A stretch of DNA of 64,000 bases from Corynebacterium genitalium ATCC 33030 (lineage in GTDB: Bacteria; Actinomycetota; Actinomycetes; Mycobacteriales; Mycobacteriaceae). Below, one piece after another: positions 27,674 to 37,900 of the stretch. The stretch covers positions 868,001 through 932,000 of the forward strand of contig NZ_CM000961.1 in assembly GCF_000143825.1 (NCBI RefSeq), in the 5' to 3' direction. Every line of letters begins with the position of its first letter. The stretch's first letter is position 1. A program made the position numbers and the translations under genes. The notes beneath the pieces are model-generated. The model was not told the DNA's origin. It made no database searches and saw nothing but the letters and a program-made list of their open reading frames with translations.

Positions 27674-28243
27674 CTAGTGCCCGAACGGGTCCTCGTCGGT
27701 GCCCGGCAGCCACGTGTTGCCGGCCTCAGTCCACCCGTTCGCCTTCACCGCGCGCTTCGCCTCGCGCTTGTACCGGCCGGTGAGAACGTCCAGGTACACG
27801 TACCCGTCCAGGTGGCCGACCTCATGCTGCAGGCAGCGCGCGAAGAAACCGGTGCCCTCGACCTCGACTGGGTCGCCGTTCTCGTCGAGGCCGGTGACCT
27901 TCGCCCACTCGGCGCGCGCCGTCGGGAAGGACTCGCCGGGGACGGAAAGGCAACCTTCGTCGTCTTCGCCGTCGTCCTTTGGCATCGTCTTCGGGATATC
28001 GCTGGTCTCCAGCACCGGATTGATCACCGTGCCGCGGCGCATCGTATCGCCATCTGGGCAGTGGTACACGAACAAGCGCTTATTCACGCCGATCTGATTC
28101 GCGGCCAGCCCCACGCCGTTCGCCGCGTCCATCGTCTCGTGCATGTCGGCGATGAGCTCTTTGAGCTCCGCGACCGGCTCAGTGACAGGCTCGGTCGGCG
28201 TGTGCAGGACGGGGTCACCGTGTATGACAATCGGTCGGATCAT
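27674..28243 (-). CDS. def: Peptide deformylase
   Basis: 189 residues from ATG 28243 ([11 protein letters not shown]). All three motifs are seen: [19 protein letters not shown] and QHEVGHLDG; in the third, the usual HExxH is preserved as HEVGH. It removes the formyl group from new proteins. It heads the def-GNAT-xthA-cls cluster and is divergent from the DUF3263 gene, with 22 bases between starts. Confidence 0.96.
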   Translation of the reverse strand: MIRPIVIHGDPVLHTPTEPVTEPVAELKELIADMHETMDAANGVGLAANQIGVNKRLFVYHCPDGDTMRRGTVINPVLETSDIPKTMPKDDGEDDEGCLSVPGESFPTARAEWAKVTGLDENGDPVEVEGTGFFARCLQHEVGHLDGYVYLDVLTGRYKREAKRAVKANGWTEAGNTWLPGTDEDPFGH

Positions 28244-28265
28244 GGCGACCAGTATAGTTTCGCGC

Positions 28266-28493
28266 ATGGACCCCACCGACCTGACCATCCTCGACTTCGC
28301 GGACCGCGCGCCCCGCAGCCTCGGCGCGCGCGAAGAAGCCATCCGGGTTGAGCTGGGCATGTCGCCGTTCAGGTACTACCAAAAGCTCAACACACTTATC
28401 GACGACCCCACCGCCCTCTCCCACAACCCCCAACTCATCCGCAGACTCCAGAGGCTGCGCGACGCCCGCGCCCTCGGCCGCGACGCAGGGTAG
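28266..28493 (+). CDS. DUF3263 protein
   Basis: 75 residues from ATG 28266. The sequence ([20 protein letters not shown] then [17 protein letters not shown]) is the compact helical DUF3263 family found next to def in corynebacteria and mycobacteria. A helix-turn-helix-like role is plausible but unproven. It contains one copy of the CTTATCGAC word discussed under findings. Confidence 0.8.
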   Translation: MDPTDLTILDFADRAPRSLGAREEAIRVELGMSPFRYYQKLNTLIDDPTALSHNPQLIRRLQRLRDARALGRDAG

Positions 28494-28588
28494 GGGTTCG
28501 CGGGCCTGGTTGGTAGGCCGGGCTGGTGTGGTGGTCTTGGCTGGCCCGCGCTGGCGAGCTCGCCTGGCCAGCCCTCGCAGTTCGCGCT

Positions 28589-28852
28589 GCAAAAGTCTAC
28601 AAACCCGATTTCGGTTTGCTGCCTGAAAGCGCTCTTACCTGCGGCGATAGTTCCAGAGCGACATCGAGTTCGTCATCTTTTGCACAAGCGCCTACGGGGC
28701 ACGCGTTCTACACTGTGTCTGAGCTGCGTTCGGGGTTTCAGTGGCAGTGTGTTGCGGAAAAGTTGACGAGCTCGAGGTGCCTGTATGACACCAAAACTCG
28801 CTGACCAGCTGTTTCGGTTCTAGGCGAAAATCGGGTTTGTCAACTTTTCTGC
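28589..28852. mobile_element. 264-bp element with terminal inverted repeats (MITE-like)
   Basis: Ends are GCAAAAGTCTACAAACCCG... (28589-28613) and its imperfect inverse at 28825-28852 (about 85% match by eye). It fills most of the spacer between the DUF3263 gene and the LytR_C gene. A short minus-strand frame inside reads like small hypothetical ORFs I recall from other corynebacteria, but no transposase is encoded. Clear target-site duplications were not found. Confidence 0.55.
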
Positions 28853-28911
28853 AAAGCGCATTGAAAGAGTCGGCGCGTCGCAAACCTTTCGAGACAAAAG
28901 AGACAACTAGG

Positions 28912-30090
28912 GTGACTGCTGTGACTAATGTGAACTCTGGTAAACCTGGCACCTTCGATCGTTCGTCGCACCTTTACTCCGACCGGTACGACGAAATTTC
29001 CGACGGCTCCTTCGGCGAAGCCTACGAGGAGTACTACGACACCCCTCTAGAACCGGACGCGCCGGCTACTCCGGCTGAGCGCGCATCTTCGGGCGGTAGG
29101 CACCGCCGCCGCGACGAGGACGATTATGACTTCGGCGCCTCGGCTGGAGCAGTAAGCGCGGCTGGTGCAGCTGGCACCGTTGGTGCAGCTGGAGCGAGCG
29201 CGTACACCGGCGGTGACCTTCACACCCGTGACGCTGCTTACGGCGACACCGTTTATAGCGACCGCGGATACGGCGGCCGCGATTACGTCGATGATTACTC
29301 CAACGGCGAGTTTGCCGAGGCAGAGTACCCCGAGGAAGAGTACGCAGACGGTTACCCGGCTGACGAGTACGTCGACCAGTACGAGGACGCGTATGACGAT
29401 CGGACGGTGATGGTGCCGGCGGTGCGGGCGTCGAGAAGCGAAAGGGCAGGTAGCTCCGCTGTCGCCGCAGGTAGTGTGCCTAAGCGTGGCCTCGCGATGA
29501 TCCTGATTGCCGTTGCCGCGCTGCTCGGACTGTGGGGCCTCTACGCGATGATGCAGAAGGATAATTCCGGCGACGTCGCGCAGGAGCAGACCCCGGAGCA
29601 GGTGCAGAACGCGAACGGCCAGAACAGCTCGAACGTGCCGAGCGGCCACGACGGCAACGAGCTGGATCCGGCTGCGCAGAACGACAGCCGGCAGAACGCG
29701 AGTAACGACAGCGCCCAGACCAACCAGGCCGACAACCGCACTCCGGAAGGCGCTGCGCCGGCGGCCAGCGGCCAGGCGATGACGGCTGAGAACGAGACGA
29801 TCAACGTCTACAACAACTCCACCGTCCCGAACCTCGCAGCCGAGGTGTCTGACCAGCTCAAGGGGCAGGGTGTGCAGGTCGGTGAGGTCGGCAACATTGG
29901 TGAGCAGCAGGCCGTCCTCGAGCAGAACACCGTCTTCTTCGACCCGGCGACCCCGGGTGCGGAGGAGCGGGCGCGGGTGCTGGCGGACCGCGTTGGGGGT
30001 GTCGCTAAGGCGAACGACCCGACCGTGCCGAGCGAAGCGAACAACCCTGGTTCCCTGACGCTGGTTCTGACCGGCCCGGTGAACCTCTAG
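28912..30090 (+). CDS. Membrane-anchored LytR_C domain protein
   Basis: 392 residues from GTG 28912; an in-frame GTG at 28921 and the frame extending to 28837 inside the repeat are alternatives. The N-terminal ~190 residues are acidic and Tyr/Asp-rich, probably disordered and cytoplasmic. One membrane segment follows (RGLAMILIAVAALLGLWGLY), then a Gln/Asn-rich linker and a LytR_C domain (INVYNNSTVPNLAAEVSDQL onward) to the C-terminus. LytR_C domains are found in cell-wall assembly proteins, so a role in envelope biogenesis is inferred. A strong terminator follows. Confidence 0.8.
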   Translation: MTAVTNVNSGKPGTFDRSSHLYSDRYDEISDGSFGEAYEEYYDTPLEPDAPATPAERASSGGRHRRRDEDDYDFGASAGAVSAAGAAGTVGAAGASAYTGGDLHTRDAAYGDTVYSDRGYGGRDYVDDYSNGEFAEAEYPEEEYADGYPADEYVDQYEDAYDDRTVMVPAVRASRSERAGSSAVAAGSVPKRGLAMILIAVAALLGLWGLYAMMQKDNSGDVAQEQTPEQVQNANGQNSSNVPSGHDGNELDPAAQNDSRQNASNDSAQTNQADNRTPEGAAPAASGQAMTAENETINVYNNSTVPNLAAEVSDQLKGQGVQVGEVGNIGEQQAVLEQNTVFFDPATPGAEERARVLADRVGGVAKANDPTVPSEANNPGSLTLVLTGPVNL

Positions 30091-30105
30091 CCGACAAAGT
30101 TCACG

Positions 30106-30151
30106 AAAACCGGCCTTGTGGCGGCACCCGACCGCACGAAAGGCCGGTTTT
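30106..30151 (+). terminator. Terminator after the LytR_C gene
   Basis: Arms AAAACCGGCCTT (30106-30117) and AAGGCCGGTTTT (30140-30151) form a stem next to the palindromic repeat copy B. Confidence 0.8.
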
Positions 30152-30155
30152 GTCG

Positions 30156-30237
30156 TTTTAGTATCGCCTTCTACTGAGTTCGCTAAGATCCGACCTGGGA
30201 AAATGCTGCTGAAATCCGCCAGAAGGCGATATTAAAA
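30156..30237. repeat. 82-bp palindromic repeat, family 1 copy B
   Basis: Arms TTTTAGTATCGCCTTCT (30156-30172) and AGAAGGCGATATTAAAA (30221-30237). The interior includes GATCCGACCTGG, matching the centre of copy A at 22990-23081. Confidence 0.8.
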
Positions 30238-30254
30238 TTGTAAAACCGCCCCGC

Positions 30255-31460
30255 ATGACGTATTCAGAAACAATGCAGCCCAACGCGAACACCGCGAGCA
30301 ACGCGAACCCCACGCACAACCCCGCCGCCCACTCCGTTATGGACCCGTTCCGCGATTTCAACCGCTCGGAGGGCCCGTCGTTGGGCGTGGAGTGGGAGAT
30401 TGGTGTGATCGACCCAGCCACTCGCGACTTGGTGGCGCGCGGCCCGGAGGTGATCCAGGCGGTGAACGATCGCTGGCCGGATGTGCACCTGGAAAAGGAG
30501 TTCCTGCAGAACACGGTCGAGCTGGTCACCCCGGTGTGCCGCAATACGGCGGAGGCGATCGAGTATCTCCGCGCCACGAAGGACAAGATTCAGGCCGTCA
30601 CGGACGAGAAGAACTTGCAGTTGTGGGCGAGCGGCGGCCACCCGTTCTCGGATTTCCGCGAGCAGGCGGTGGGGGATAAGCCGACGTACCAGGAGATCGT
30701 TAACCGCACGCAGTACTGGGGCCAGCAGATGTTGCTGTGGGGTACGCACGTTCACGTGGGCATTCGGCATGAGGAGCGGGTGTGGCCGATCATCAACGCG
30801 ATCATGACGAAGTACCCGCATTTGCTGGCGGTTAGCGCGGCGAGCCCAGCGTGGGAGGGCCTGGACACGGGATACGCGTCGAACCGCACGATGCTGTACC
30901 AGCAGCTTCCCACCGCCGGAATGCCGTACCAGTTCCAAAATTGGTCGGAGTGGGTGCAGTTCATGCGCGACCAGACCACCTCGGGCGTCACGTCGCACAC
31001 CGGCTCAATGCATTTCGACGTCCGCCCGGCGGCGAAGTGGGGCACCATCGAGGTGCGTATTTCGGACGCATCGCCGACCCTCCGCGAGCTCGCGGCGGTT
31101 GTGGCGCTCACGCACTGTTTGGTGGTGCACTACGACGCGATGCTTGACGACGGCCGCGACCTGCCCACCCTCCAACCCTGGCACGTCGCAGAAAACAAAT
31201 GGAGGGGCGCTCGTTATGGCCTGGAGGCCGAGGTGATCACGAGTCGTGCGACGGATGAGCGCCTCGTCACCGATGAGCTGTATGACATGGTCGAGGAGCT
31301 CCAGCCGGTGGCGCAGCGTTTGGGGTGCGTTGATGAGCTGAATCTGGTGCCGGGGATCATCGAGCAGGGCGCGGCGTATCAGCGTCAGCGCGCGATCTAC
31401 GAGCGGACGGGGGACTGGCGCGACGTGGTCGACGCCACGGTTGCTGAGCTGCGCGGCTAG
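30255..31460 (+). CDS. Glutamate-cysteine ligase family 2 (YbdK-type carboxylate-amine ligase)
   Basis: 401 residues from ATG 30255 (ATG 30273 is an alternative; no clear ribosome site for either). The sequence fits the GCS2/YbdK family: [51 protein letters not shown]. Members make a gamma-glutamyl or similar amide using ATP; the exact substrate in corynebacteria is not certain. Its stop overlaps that of mrpG by four bases (CTAG), so the two operons converge tightly. Confidence 0.88.
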   Translation: MTYSETMQPNANTASNANPTHNPAAHSVMDPFRDFNRSEGPSLGVEWEIGVIDPATRDLVARGPEVIQAVNDRWPDVHLEKEFLQNTVELVTPVCRNTAEAIEYLRATKDKIQAVTDEKNLQLWASGGHPFSDFREQAVGDKPTYQEIVNRTQYWGQQMLLWGTHVHVGIRHEERVWPIINAIMTKYPHLLAVSAASPAWEGLDTGYASNRTMLYQQLPTAGMPYQFQNWSEWVQFMRDQTTSGVTSHTGSMHFDVRPAAKWGTIEVRISDASPTLRELAAVVALTHCLVVHYDAMLDDGRDLPTLQPWHVAENKWRGARYGLEAEVITSRATDERLVTDELYDMVEELQPVAQRLGCVDELNLVPGIIEQGAAYQRQRAIYERTGDWRDVVDATVAELRG

Positions 31461-31822
31461 TACTTCGCGGGGTTCTCGTTGACGGCGATCTGGTCGTCGC
31501 CGCCGTAGAGGGCTTCGCGTCGGGAGACGCGGCCGAGGCGCTGCGCGGTGACCGGGTTTGTCATGAGGGCGAAGAGGAGTAGGAGGAAGAGCATTCCGAT
31601 GTCGCCGCGCTGGCCGGGCCCGAAGCTGTCGGAGCCGGTGAGGCGGAAGATGACGCCGATGATCACCAGCACCAGCCCCACAGTCTGAGGTTTGGTGACA
31701 GCGTGAATGCGGGCGAGGGTGTTGCCGAAGCGGGCGATGCCGACGGAGGCGAAGAAGACCTGCAGGGCGCCGAAGCTGATGAAGATGAGCGACAGGACGT
31801 CGGAGATGAATTCCCAGGTCAT
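31457..31822 (-). CDS. mrpG: Na+/H+ antiporter subunit MrpG
   Basis: 121 residues from ATG 31822, sharing TAATG with the mrpF stop. Three membrane segments and the MnhG pattern ([25 protein letters not shown] region) are seen. Last gene of the operon. Part of the multi-subunit Mrp antiporter that exchanges Na+ or K+ for protons. Confidence 0.93.
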   Translation of the reverse strand: MTWEFISDVLSLIFISFGALQVFFASVGIARFGNTLARIHAVTKPQTVGLVLVIIGVIFRLTGSDSFGPGQRGDIGMLFLLLLFALMTNPVTAQRLGRVSRREALYGGDDQIAVNENPAKY

Positions 31823-32100
31823 TAGAGTGCACCGTCCCTCTTGCGGAAGCGGGCCACCGACAGGGAGCCGATGAAGCCTAGCAGGGCGACGACGAACATC
31901 GCATTGACCACGGTGGTGTCGAGGGTCCAGCAGATGTAGGTGGCCAGCGCGCACTGGAGTGAGGCGACAACGCCGTCCATGGCGATGACCCGGTCGAGCG
32001 AGTTGGGGCCGACCACGAGGCGCCAGGTGGTGATGAAGAACCCGGCGACAAGGAACGCGGCCGCGACGGCCAGCACGGAGTTGTAAATCATGTCGTCCAT
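31822..32100 (-). CDS. mrpF: Na+/H+ antiporter subunit MrpF
   Basis: 92 residues from ATG 32100 (ATG 32091 also possible). Three membrane segments; the family signature RLVVGPNSLDRVIAMD is at residues about 27-42. Small hydrophobic Mrp subunit. Confidence 0.92.
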   Translation of the reverse strand: MDDMIYNSVLAVAAAFLVAGFFITTWRLVVGPNSLDRVIAMDGVVASLQCALATYICWTLDTTVVNAMFVVALLGFIGSLSVARFRKRDGAL

Positions 32101-32106
32101 GGTGGA

Positions 32107-32625
32107 TCAGTGGGCCTTTCTCTTCTCGAAGATGGCGATCATGGAGGCCTCCAGCTCCTTGACGTCATGGAGGGCCTTGTCGATTGCTTGCTGGGATCCG
32201 GCGTTGAGCACGTGGATGGTCCAGATGCGGTTGGCCAGGTCGATATCGGTGACGCAGCCGCCGGGTTGGAGGTTGTAGGCGCATGTGGCGAAGTAGAGTT
32301 CCAGCTCGGACCCCAAGCGCATGGGCACCTTGAAAATGCCGCTCTTCGGCGGGTCAGCGGGCCGGATGGCGAGCCACGACACCTGGATGGCGGCGGTGAA
32401 GAGCTGGCCGACCCAGCGGATACCGAACTTGCTCAGCTCCCAGAAGTCGATGCTGATGCCGCCGGTGGGCAGCGGCGGCAGGGGCAGCAGCACGGTGATC
32501 AGGATGCCTAAAGCGAGGCCGGCGAAGACGTTGCCCCAGCTCAGTTCACCCATGAGCAGGATCCACATGAGGGTCAGCCAGACGATGAACCAGGGGCGGA
32601 AGCGGCTGCGGAATCTTTGCATCAT
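32107..32625 (-). CDS. mrpE: Na+/H+ antiporter subunit MrpE
   Basis: 172 residues from ATG 32625, overlapping the mrpD stop (ATGA). N-terminal membrane segments (FIVWLTLMWILLMGELSWGN and VFAGLALGILITVLLPLPPL) precede a soluble MnhE domain with TDIDLANRIWTIHVL. Mrp complex subunit. Confidence 0.92.
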   Translation of the reverse strand: MMQRFRSRFRPWFIVWLTLMWILLMGELSWGNVFAGLALGILITVLLPLPPLPTGGISIDFWELSKFGIRWVGQLFTAAIQVSWLAIRPADPPKSGIFKVPMRLGSELELYFATCAYNLQPGGCVTDIDLANRIWTIHVLNAGSQQAIDKALHDVKELEASMIAIFEKRKAH

Positions 32626-34499
32626 GAGTCCTCTGCCTCCCCGACGACGGAAGATTTTTCACGCTCGGGGCGCACCCCGCCGGTGGCCTTCTCCTCTTCG
32701 TAGGAGGGGTTGGTGCCGCCGTTGTCCGCCCGCGCGCCCGTGTCGGCCGACGAGGGCACGGGTGCGGTGGAGACCCCAGCGTCAGGGGTGCGGATGTCGT
32801 GGCGTCGCTGGTCGATGGTGTCGGAGCCGTCGTCAAGCCTGTCTTGGTCGAGGGTGCGCGAGGGGTTCGACCAATCGTCGCCGAGCACAGCGGTGCGGTA
32901 GATGGATTGGTCCATCGCGGAGTCGGCGGCGCGGCCGGTGATGGCGGAGATTGGGCCGGCCAGGATCGTGATGCCCACGGACGCGGCGATCAGCGTGGTG
33001 GTGGAGGCCATCATGCCGAACGGGACGCGGCCGACGTCGGAGCGTTCGGAGGCGTCGACGGTGTCGTGAATGTCAGCCAGCGGGCTCACGCGCACGCTGG
33101 TGACGTTGCCTTCGGGGGCGTCGGATCGGTCGCGCAGGAACGCCTTCGACCAGACGATCATCATGGCGTAGAGGGTGAGCAGCGATGTCACCACGGCGCC
33201 GACGATGAGCACCCACGACAGCCACGTGCCGTCTTCGGCACCGGCCTGCAGCAGCATGACTTTGCCTAAGAAACCGGAAAACGGCGGGATGCCACCCAGG
33301 TTGAGCGCCGGGACGAAGTACAAAATCGCGATGAACGGGGCGGTATACAGCAGCGAGCCGAGCCGGCGCAGCTGCGAGGAGCCGACCTGGCGCTCGATCA
33401 GGCTGACCACCAGGAACAGCGAGGTCTGCACCAGAATGTGGTGGACGGCGTAGAAGATCGCGCCGTTGAGGCCGTGCTGCGAACCCAAGGCCACGCCGAA
33501 AATCATGTAGCCGATGTGGCTGACCAGGGTGAACGACAGGAGACGCTTGATGTCGTTCTGGGCCAGGGCACCCATGACACCGACAATCATCGTGGCCAGC
33601 GCGACCCACATCATCAGAATGTCCAACGACCCGTCGGTGAACATGGTGACGCGCACGCGGATGATGGAGTACACACCCACCTTGGTCAAAAGGCCCGCGA
33701 AGACGGCGGTGACCAGGGACGCGGCGGTGGGGTAGGAGTCGGGCAGCCAGGCGTCCAGGGGGAAGATCGCAGCCTTAATGCCGAAGGCGACGAGCAGGGT
33801 GGCGAAGATGGCGGCGCGGGTGCCGTCGTTAAGCTCCTCGAGGCCCATGCCCGCTTGCGCCATGTTGATCGTGCCCACGGACGCGTAGACCAGACCGAGC
33901 GCGAACAAGAAGACCATCGATGACGCCATGGACACCATGACATAACCGATGCCGGCGCGGACACGCAGCGGGGACGCGCCCATGGTGAGCAGGACGTAGG
34001 ACGCGACGAGGAAGATTTCGAAGCCGACATAGAGGTTGAACAGGTCGCCTGCCAGGAACGAGAGGTTCACGCCCATGGACAGCAGCATGTAGATGGGCAG
34101 GAAGACTTCCACGGGGTCGTTCTCGTTGCCGTCACGAATACCTTGCGAGATGGCGAACCACATCACGCAGAACAGCACGATCGCCGAGACGAACAGCATG
34201 ATGCCGGAAAGACGGTCGGCGACGAAGGTGATGCCGATCGGCGCGTCCCAGCCGCCTAGCTGCACGGTCTGGATGCCTTCGATGTCGGCTACCAGAATCA
34301 TCGACGCCGCGATGACGGCGAGCACCAGGAACGTGAAGAACGCGATGTTGCGCTGCAGCACGCGGTGCTTTCCGGCCAAGAGAATCAGCGCCGCGGCCAG
34401 CGCCGGGATGAGCACCGGCAGCGGGATGATGTACGGCATGTATGGCATCAGCCAGTCCACATAGGACGTGTACCACGTGTGGTCGACGTTAGCGCCCAT
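32622..34499 (-). CDS. mrpD: Na+/H+ antiporter subunit MrpD
   Basis: 625 residues, longer than the usual ~500. The first ~500 residues form the proton-channel fold related to complex I NuoN/M (SFTLVSHIGYMIFGVALGS; many membrane segments). The last ~110 residues are hydrophilic, Asp/Ser/Arg-rich and probably cytoplasmic, an extension not needed for the fold. It overlaps mrpC by 11 bases. Confidence 0.93.
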   Translation of the reverse strand: MGANVDHTWYTSYVDWLMPYMPYIIPLPVLIPALAAALILLAGKHRVLQRNIAFFTFLVLAVIAASMILVADIEGIQTVQLGGWDAPIGITFVADRLSGIMLFVSAIVLFCVMWFAISQGIRDGNENDPVEVFLPIYMLLSMGVNLSFLAGDLFNLYVGFEIFLVASYVLLTMGASPLRVRAGIGYVMVSMASSMVFLFALGLVYASVGTINMAQAGMGLEELNDGTRAAIFATLLVAFGIKAAIFPLDAWLPDSYPTAASLVTAVFAGLLTKVGVYSIIRVRVTMFTDGSLDILMMWVALATMIVGVMGALAQNDIKRLLSFTLVSHIGYMIFGVALGSQHGLNGAIFYAVHHILVQTSLFLVVSLIERQVGSSQLRRLGSLLYTAPFIAILYFVPALNLGGIPPFSGFLGKVMLLQAGAEDGTWLSWVLIVGAVVTSLLTLYAMMIVWSKAFLRDRSDAPEGNVTSVRVSPLADIHDTVDASERSDVGRVPFGMMASTTTLIAASVGITILAGPISAITGRAADSAMDQSIYRTAVLGDDWSNPSRTLDQDRLDDGSDTIDQRRHDIRTPDAGVSTAPVPSSADTGARADNGGTNPSYEEEKATGGVRPEREKSSVVGEAEDS

Positions 34500-34983
34500 C
34501 TTGCGCCTCCTTCACGGGTTCCTCGAAGGAGCGGGGGCCGAAGGCGTCGCCGCCGCGAGAGAGGCGGCCAGTTTCGGGGTCATCGGAGGCGTCAGCGTCC
34601 GGCGCGGCAGACGGCGTCGCGGGGCGCGCCGCAATCGCCTGGTCCTCGGCGTCGTGCTCAATCACGTCGTCAGTACGGTAGCGGTACTGCCTGTACAGCA
34701 GCGCGAGGATGAATGAGGTCATCGCCATCGAAATCACAATCGCGGTGAGAATCATCGCCTGCGCCAACGGATCCGCAATCACGTCGCCGAAAATGAAGGA
34801 TTCGCGGTCCCGGATCGGCGGCGACCCCGCCTGCCCGCCGGATTGCAGCAGCAGCAGGTTCGCGCCGTTGCCGATGAGCATCACGCCGAGCAGCATGCGC
34901 GTCATCGCGCGGTCCAGCATGAGGTACACGCCGCACGCGATCATCACGCCAGACGCCATGAGCAAAAATAGGTTCGCTTCCAC
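34489..34983 (-). CDS. mrpC: Na+/H+ antiporter subunit MrpC
   Basis: 164 residues from GTG 34983, directly after the mrpA stop. Three membrane segments in the NuoK-like pattern (LMLDRAMTRMLLGVMLIGNG and AQAMILTAIVISMAMTSFIL) are followed by a hydrophilic acidic tail of about 60 residues. Confidence 0.93.
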   Translation of the reverse strand: MEANLFLLMASGVMIACGVYLMLDRAMTRMLLGVMLIGNGANLLLLQSGGQAGSPPIRDRESFIFGDVIADPLAQAMILTAIVISMAMTSFILALLYRQYRYRTDDVIEHDAEDQAIAARPATPSAAPDADASDDPETGRLSRGGDAFGPRSFEEPVKEAQDGR

Positions 34984-37900
34984 CTACAGCTCCTTTCCGC
35001 TTATCGACGCGTGGGGCCGGCCCTCGCTTCGCTCCTCGCCGCCCCCACGAGATGTCTCGGCTTTCTTCTGTTTCTCGGCTTCCCGTTCTCGTTCGCGCTG
35101 GGCGAGGGTTTCCTCGCGGGCAGCACGCCGCTGTTCGTTCTTGCGCTGCAGGGCGCGGGCACGGTCGCGGGCGCGCTCCTTGCGCTCGTCCTCTTCCAGG
35201 TCGAGCTGGCCGCCCAGGGAATGCAGGATGTGCATGGCCAGGCCGATGACAATGGCGTAGACGCCGGCGTCGAAAAGCAGGGCGCTGGGGATGGTGACCG
35301 GGCCGATGAGCGGCAGCTCCGGCTCAATATAACCCGAGGTCAGCGGCGGGTAGCCCATGAACATGGGGATGATCGCCGCGGCGCCGGAGAGCAGCAGGCC
35401 GGTGCCCAGGATCTTTGCCGGGTCGACCGGCAGGGCCTCTTCGAGTTCCTCGCGGCCGCCGGCGAGGTAGCGCAGCGTGAAGGCGAGGCCAGCGACCAAG
35501 CCGCCGGCGAAGCCGCCGCCGGGCGCGTTGTGGCCGGAGAAGAAGAAGTACGCCGACAGCAGGATCATCGACGGGAAGAGGATGCGGGTGACCACGTCCA
35601 CCATGATCGAGCGGTTCTGCGACTTCTCCGTGTCCACGCCGGAGGCCAGCCAGCGCGGTTGCCGGGAACTCAGCGTCGGGCGGCGCGAGCTGCGCTGGAA
35701 GGACTGGGTGCGGTAGATCAGGGAGGCCACGCCGGTCGCGGCGATGACCAGGACGCTGATCTCACCGAGGGTATCGGCGGCGCGCAGGTCCACCAGCAGC
35801 ACGTTCACGGTGTTGCGGCCGTGGCCGATCTCAAAGGCGAGGTCGGGCATGAACTCGGAGATCGGCGTGGCGGTGCGGGCGGACATGGCCACCATGGCCA
35901 CGACCACCACGGACAGGCCGGTGCCGACCGACAGCCAGGCCCGCAGGCGGTTATCCAAGTCCTTGCGGACATCGACGTCGGTGGGCAGCTTGCGCAGGAC
36001 GAGCATGAACACGACCATGACGATCGTCTCCACAAGCACCTGCGTCAGCGCCAGGTCCGGCGCGCCGTGCAGAGCGAACATGAACGCCAGGGCGTAGCCC
36101 GTCATGCCCACCAAGATCACGATGGACAAACGGTTCCGGGCGCGGGTCGCGGCGACAGCGCAGATCATCAGGATGATCGCGGCCATGCCCTGCCACGGAG
36201 AATCCCACAGGATCATGCGGATGTCGTTGGCGCCGCCGATGATCAGCGCGCCGATGGGCACGACCATGAGCACAGCGAAGATCGTGGCCAGGTTGATGGT
36301 CAACGAACCACGCTGCGTCGACGCGGTCAAGCGTAGCGACGCCTGCCGCAACGCCTTGAGCATGTTGTCCCAGAGAGCATCTGCATCGCCCAGCGCCGGG
36401 CGGTCGAACTGAGCGCGGGCCACCAGCTGGCGCTGCAGGAACATGACGGTGCCCACCAGCACAATGACGATCGTGAGCATGAGCGGCACCGTGATGCCGT
36501 GCCACAGCTTCAGGTCTTTGCCGGGGTCGCCGGGGAAGCGCACGTCGAGGTGCTGGTTGAACGCGTCCGACAGCAGGCCAGGGAACGGTCCGAAGATAAC
36601 CGTCAGGACGGTCAGGACCGCAGGAGGCAACCACTGGAGGAATTGGATGGGGTCGCGGTCGCGGACGGCGGGGGTGGAGCCGTCGATAAGCTCTGTGTCT
36701 TCGCTGAGCTCGTGCTCTTTTTTGCGGGCGAAGGCGCCCCACAGGAAGTACAGCGAGTACGCCATGGTGAGGATGGAGCCGACCACGAACGCCACGAGCA
36801 TCATGTTGCGCGGCATGCCGACTAGCAGTTCCTCATGCAGGGTCGCTTCGAGGGCGGCTTCTTTGGCGACGAAGCCCCACAGCGGCGGAATGCCCGCCAT
36901 CGACGCAGCGGAGATGGTGGCCAGGATGGCGACCAGTGGTTCGCGGCGGCCCAGGCCGGACAGTTCGCGGATGTCGCGGGTGCCGGTGGTGTGGTCGATG
37001 GCGCCGACGATCATGAACAGCGCTGCTTTGAATAGCGAGTGGCTGAACACCAAGGTCAGGCCCGCCATGGTGGCGGAGGGGGAACCGATGCCGATGACGG
37101 CGATCATGAATCCCAGCTGCGAGACGGTGCCATAGGCGAGGATGAGTTTCAGGTCGACCTGCTTCAGAGCCATCCAGCCGCCGAGGAGCATGGTGAAGAT
37201 GCCGGCCGGGATGACCACGACGTGCCAGGCCGGGATGGGTGCAAAGTCGGGCGCGAGGCGGGCGATGAGGTAAACGCCAGCCTTCACCATGGCTGCGGAG
37301 TGCAAGTAGGCCGAGACCGGTGTCGGGGCGGCCATCGCGCCGGGCAGCCAGAAGTGGAACGGGGCCTGGGCGGACTTGGTCAGGGCGCCAAGGAGCAGCA
37401 GCACCACGACGGCGGAAATCCACGGGACGTCCGCCAGCTCGGTGCGGGCGGGGATTTCGGACAGCCGCCAAATGCCGGTCTGGGTGCCGAAGAGGACGAT
37501 GCCCAGCAGCATGGCCAGGCCGCCGAAGGTGGTGACCAGTAGCGCCTGGTTGGCGGCGCGGCGTGACGACGCGCGCTCACCGTAGTAGGAGACCAGCAGG
37601 AACGACAGTACCGACGTGATCTCCCAGAAGATGTACATGACCAGGAAGTTGTCGGAGATGACCAAGCCGTACATCGCCATGGCGAACATAGTCAGCTGGG
37701 AGCTGAAGATGCTCAGGCGAATGGGGTTCGTGTCGAAATACCCCCAGCAGTACAGCAGCACCAGGGCGCCCGCGCCGAGGATGATCAGGGAGAACAGGCC
37801 CGCGAGGGCATCGAGCCGGAACTCCAGGTTGAGATACAGCCCGGGCATCCACGGATAGCTGGCCAGGATTTCGCCGCCATCTTTGAAGGTGCCGTCGGCG

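Noticed and set aside
35011..36336. 441-codon plus-strand open frame
   Set aside because: Antisense to mrpA; His/Gly/Gln-rich shadow.
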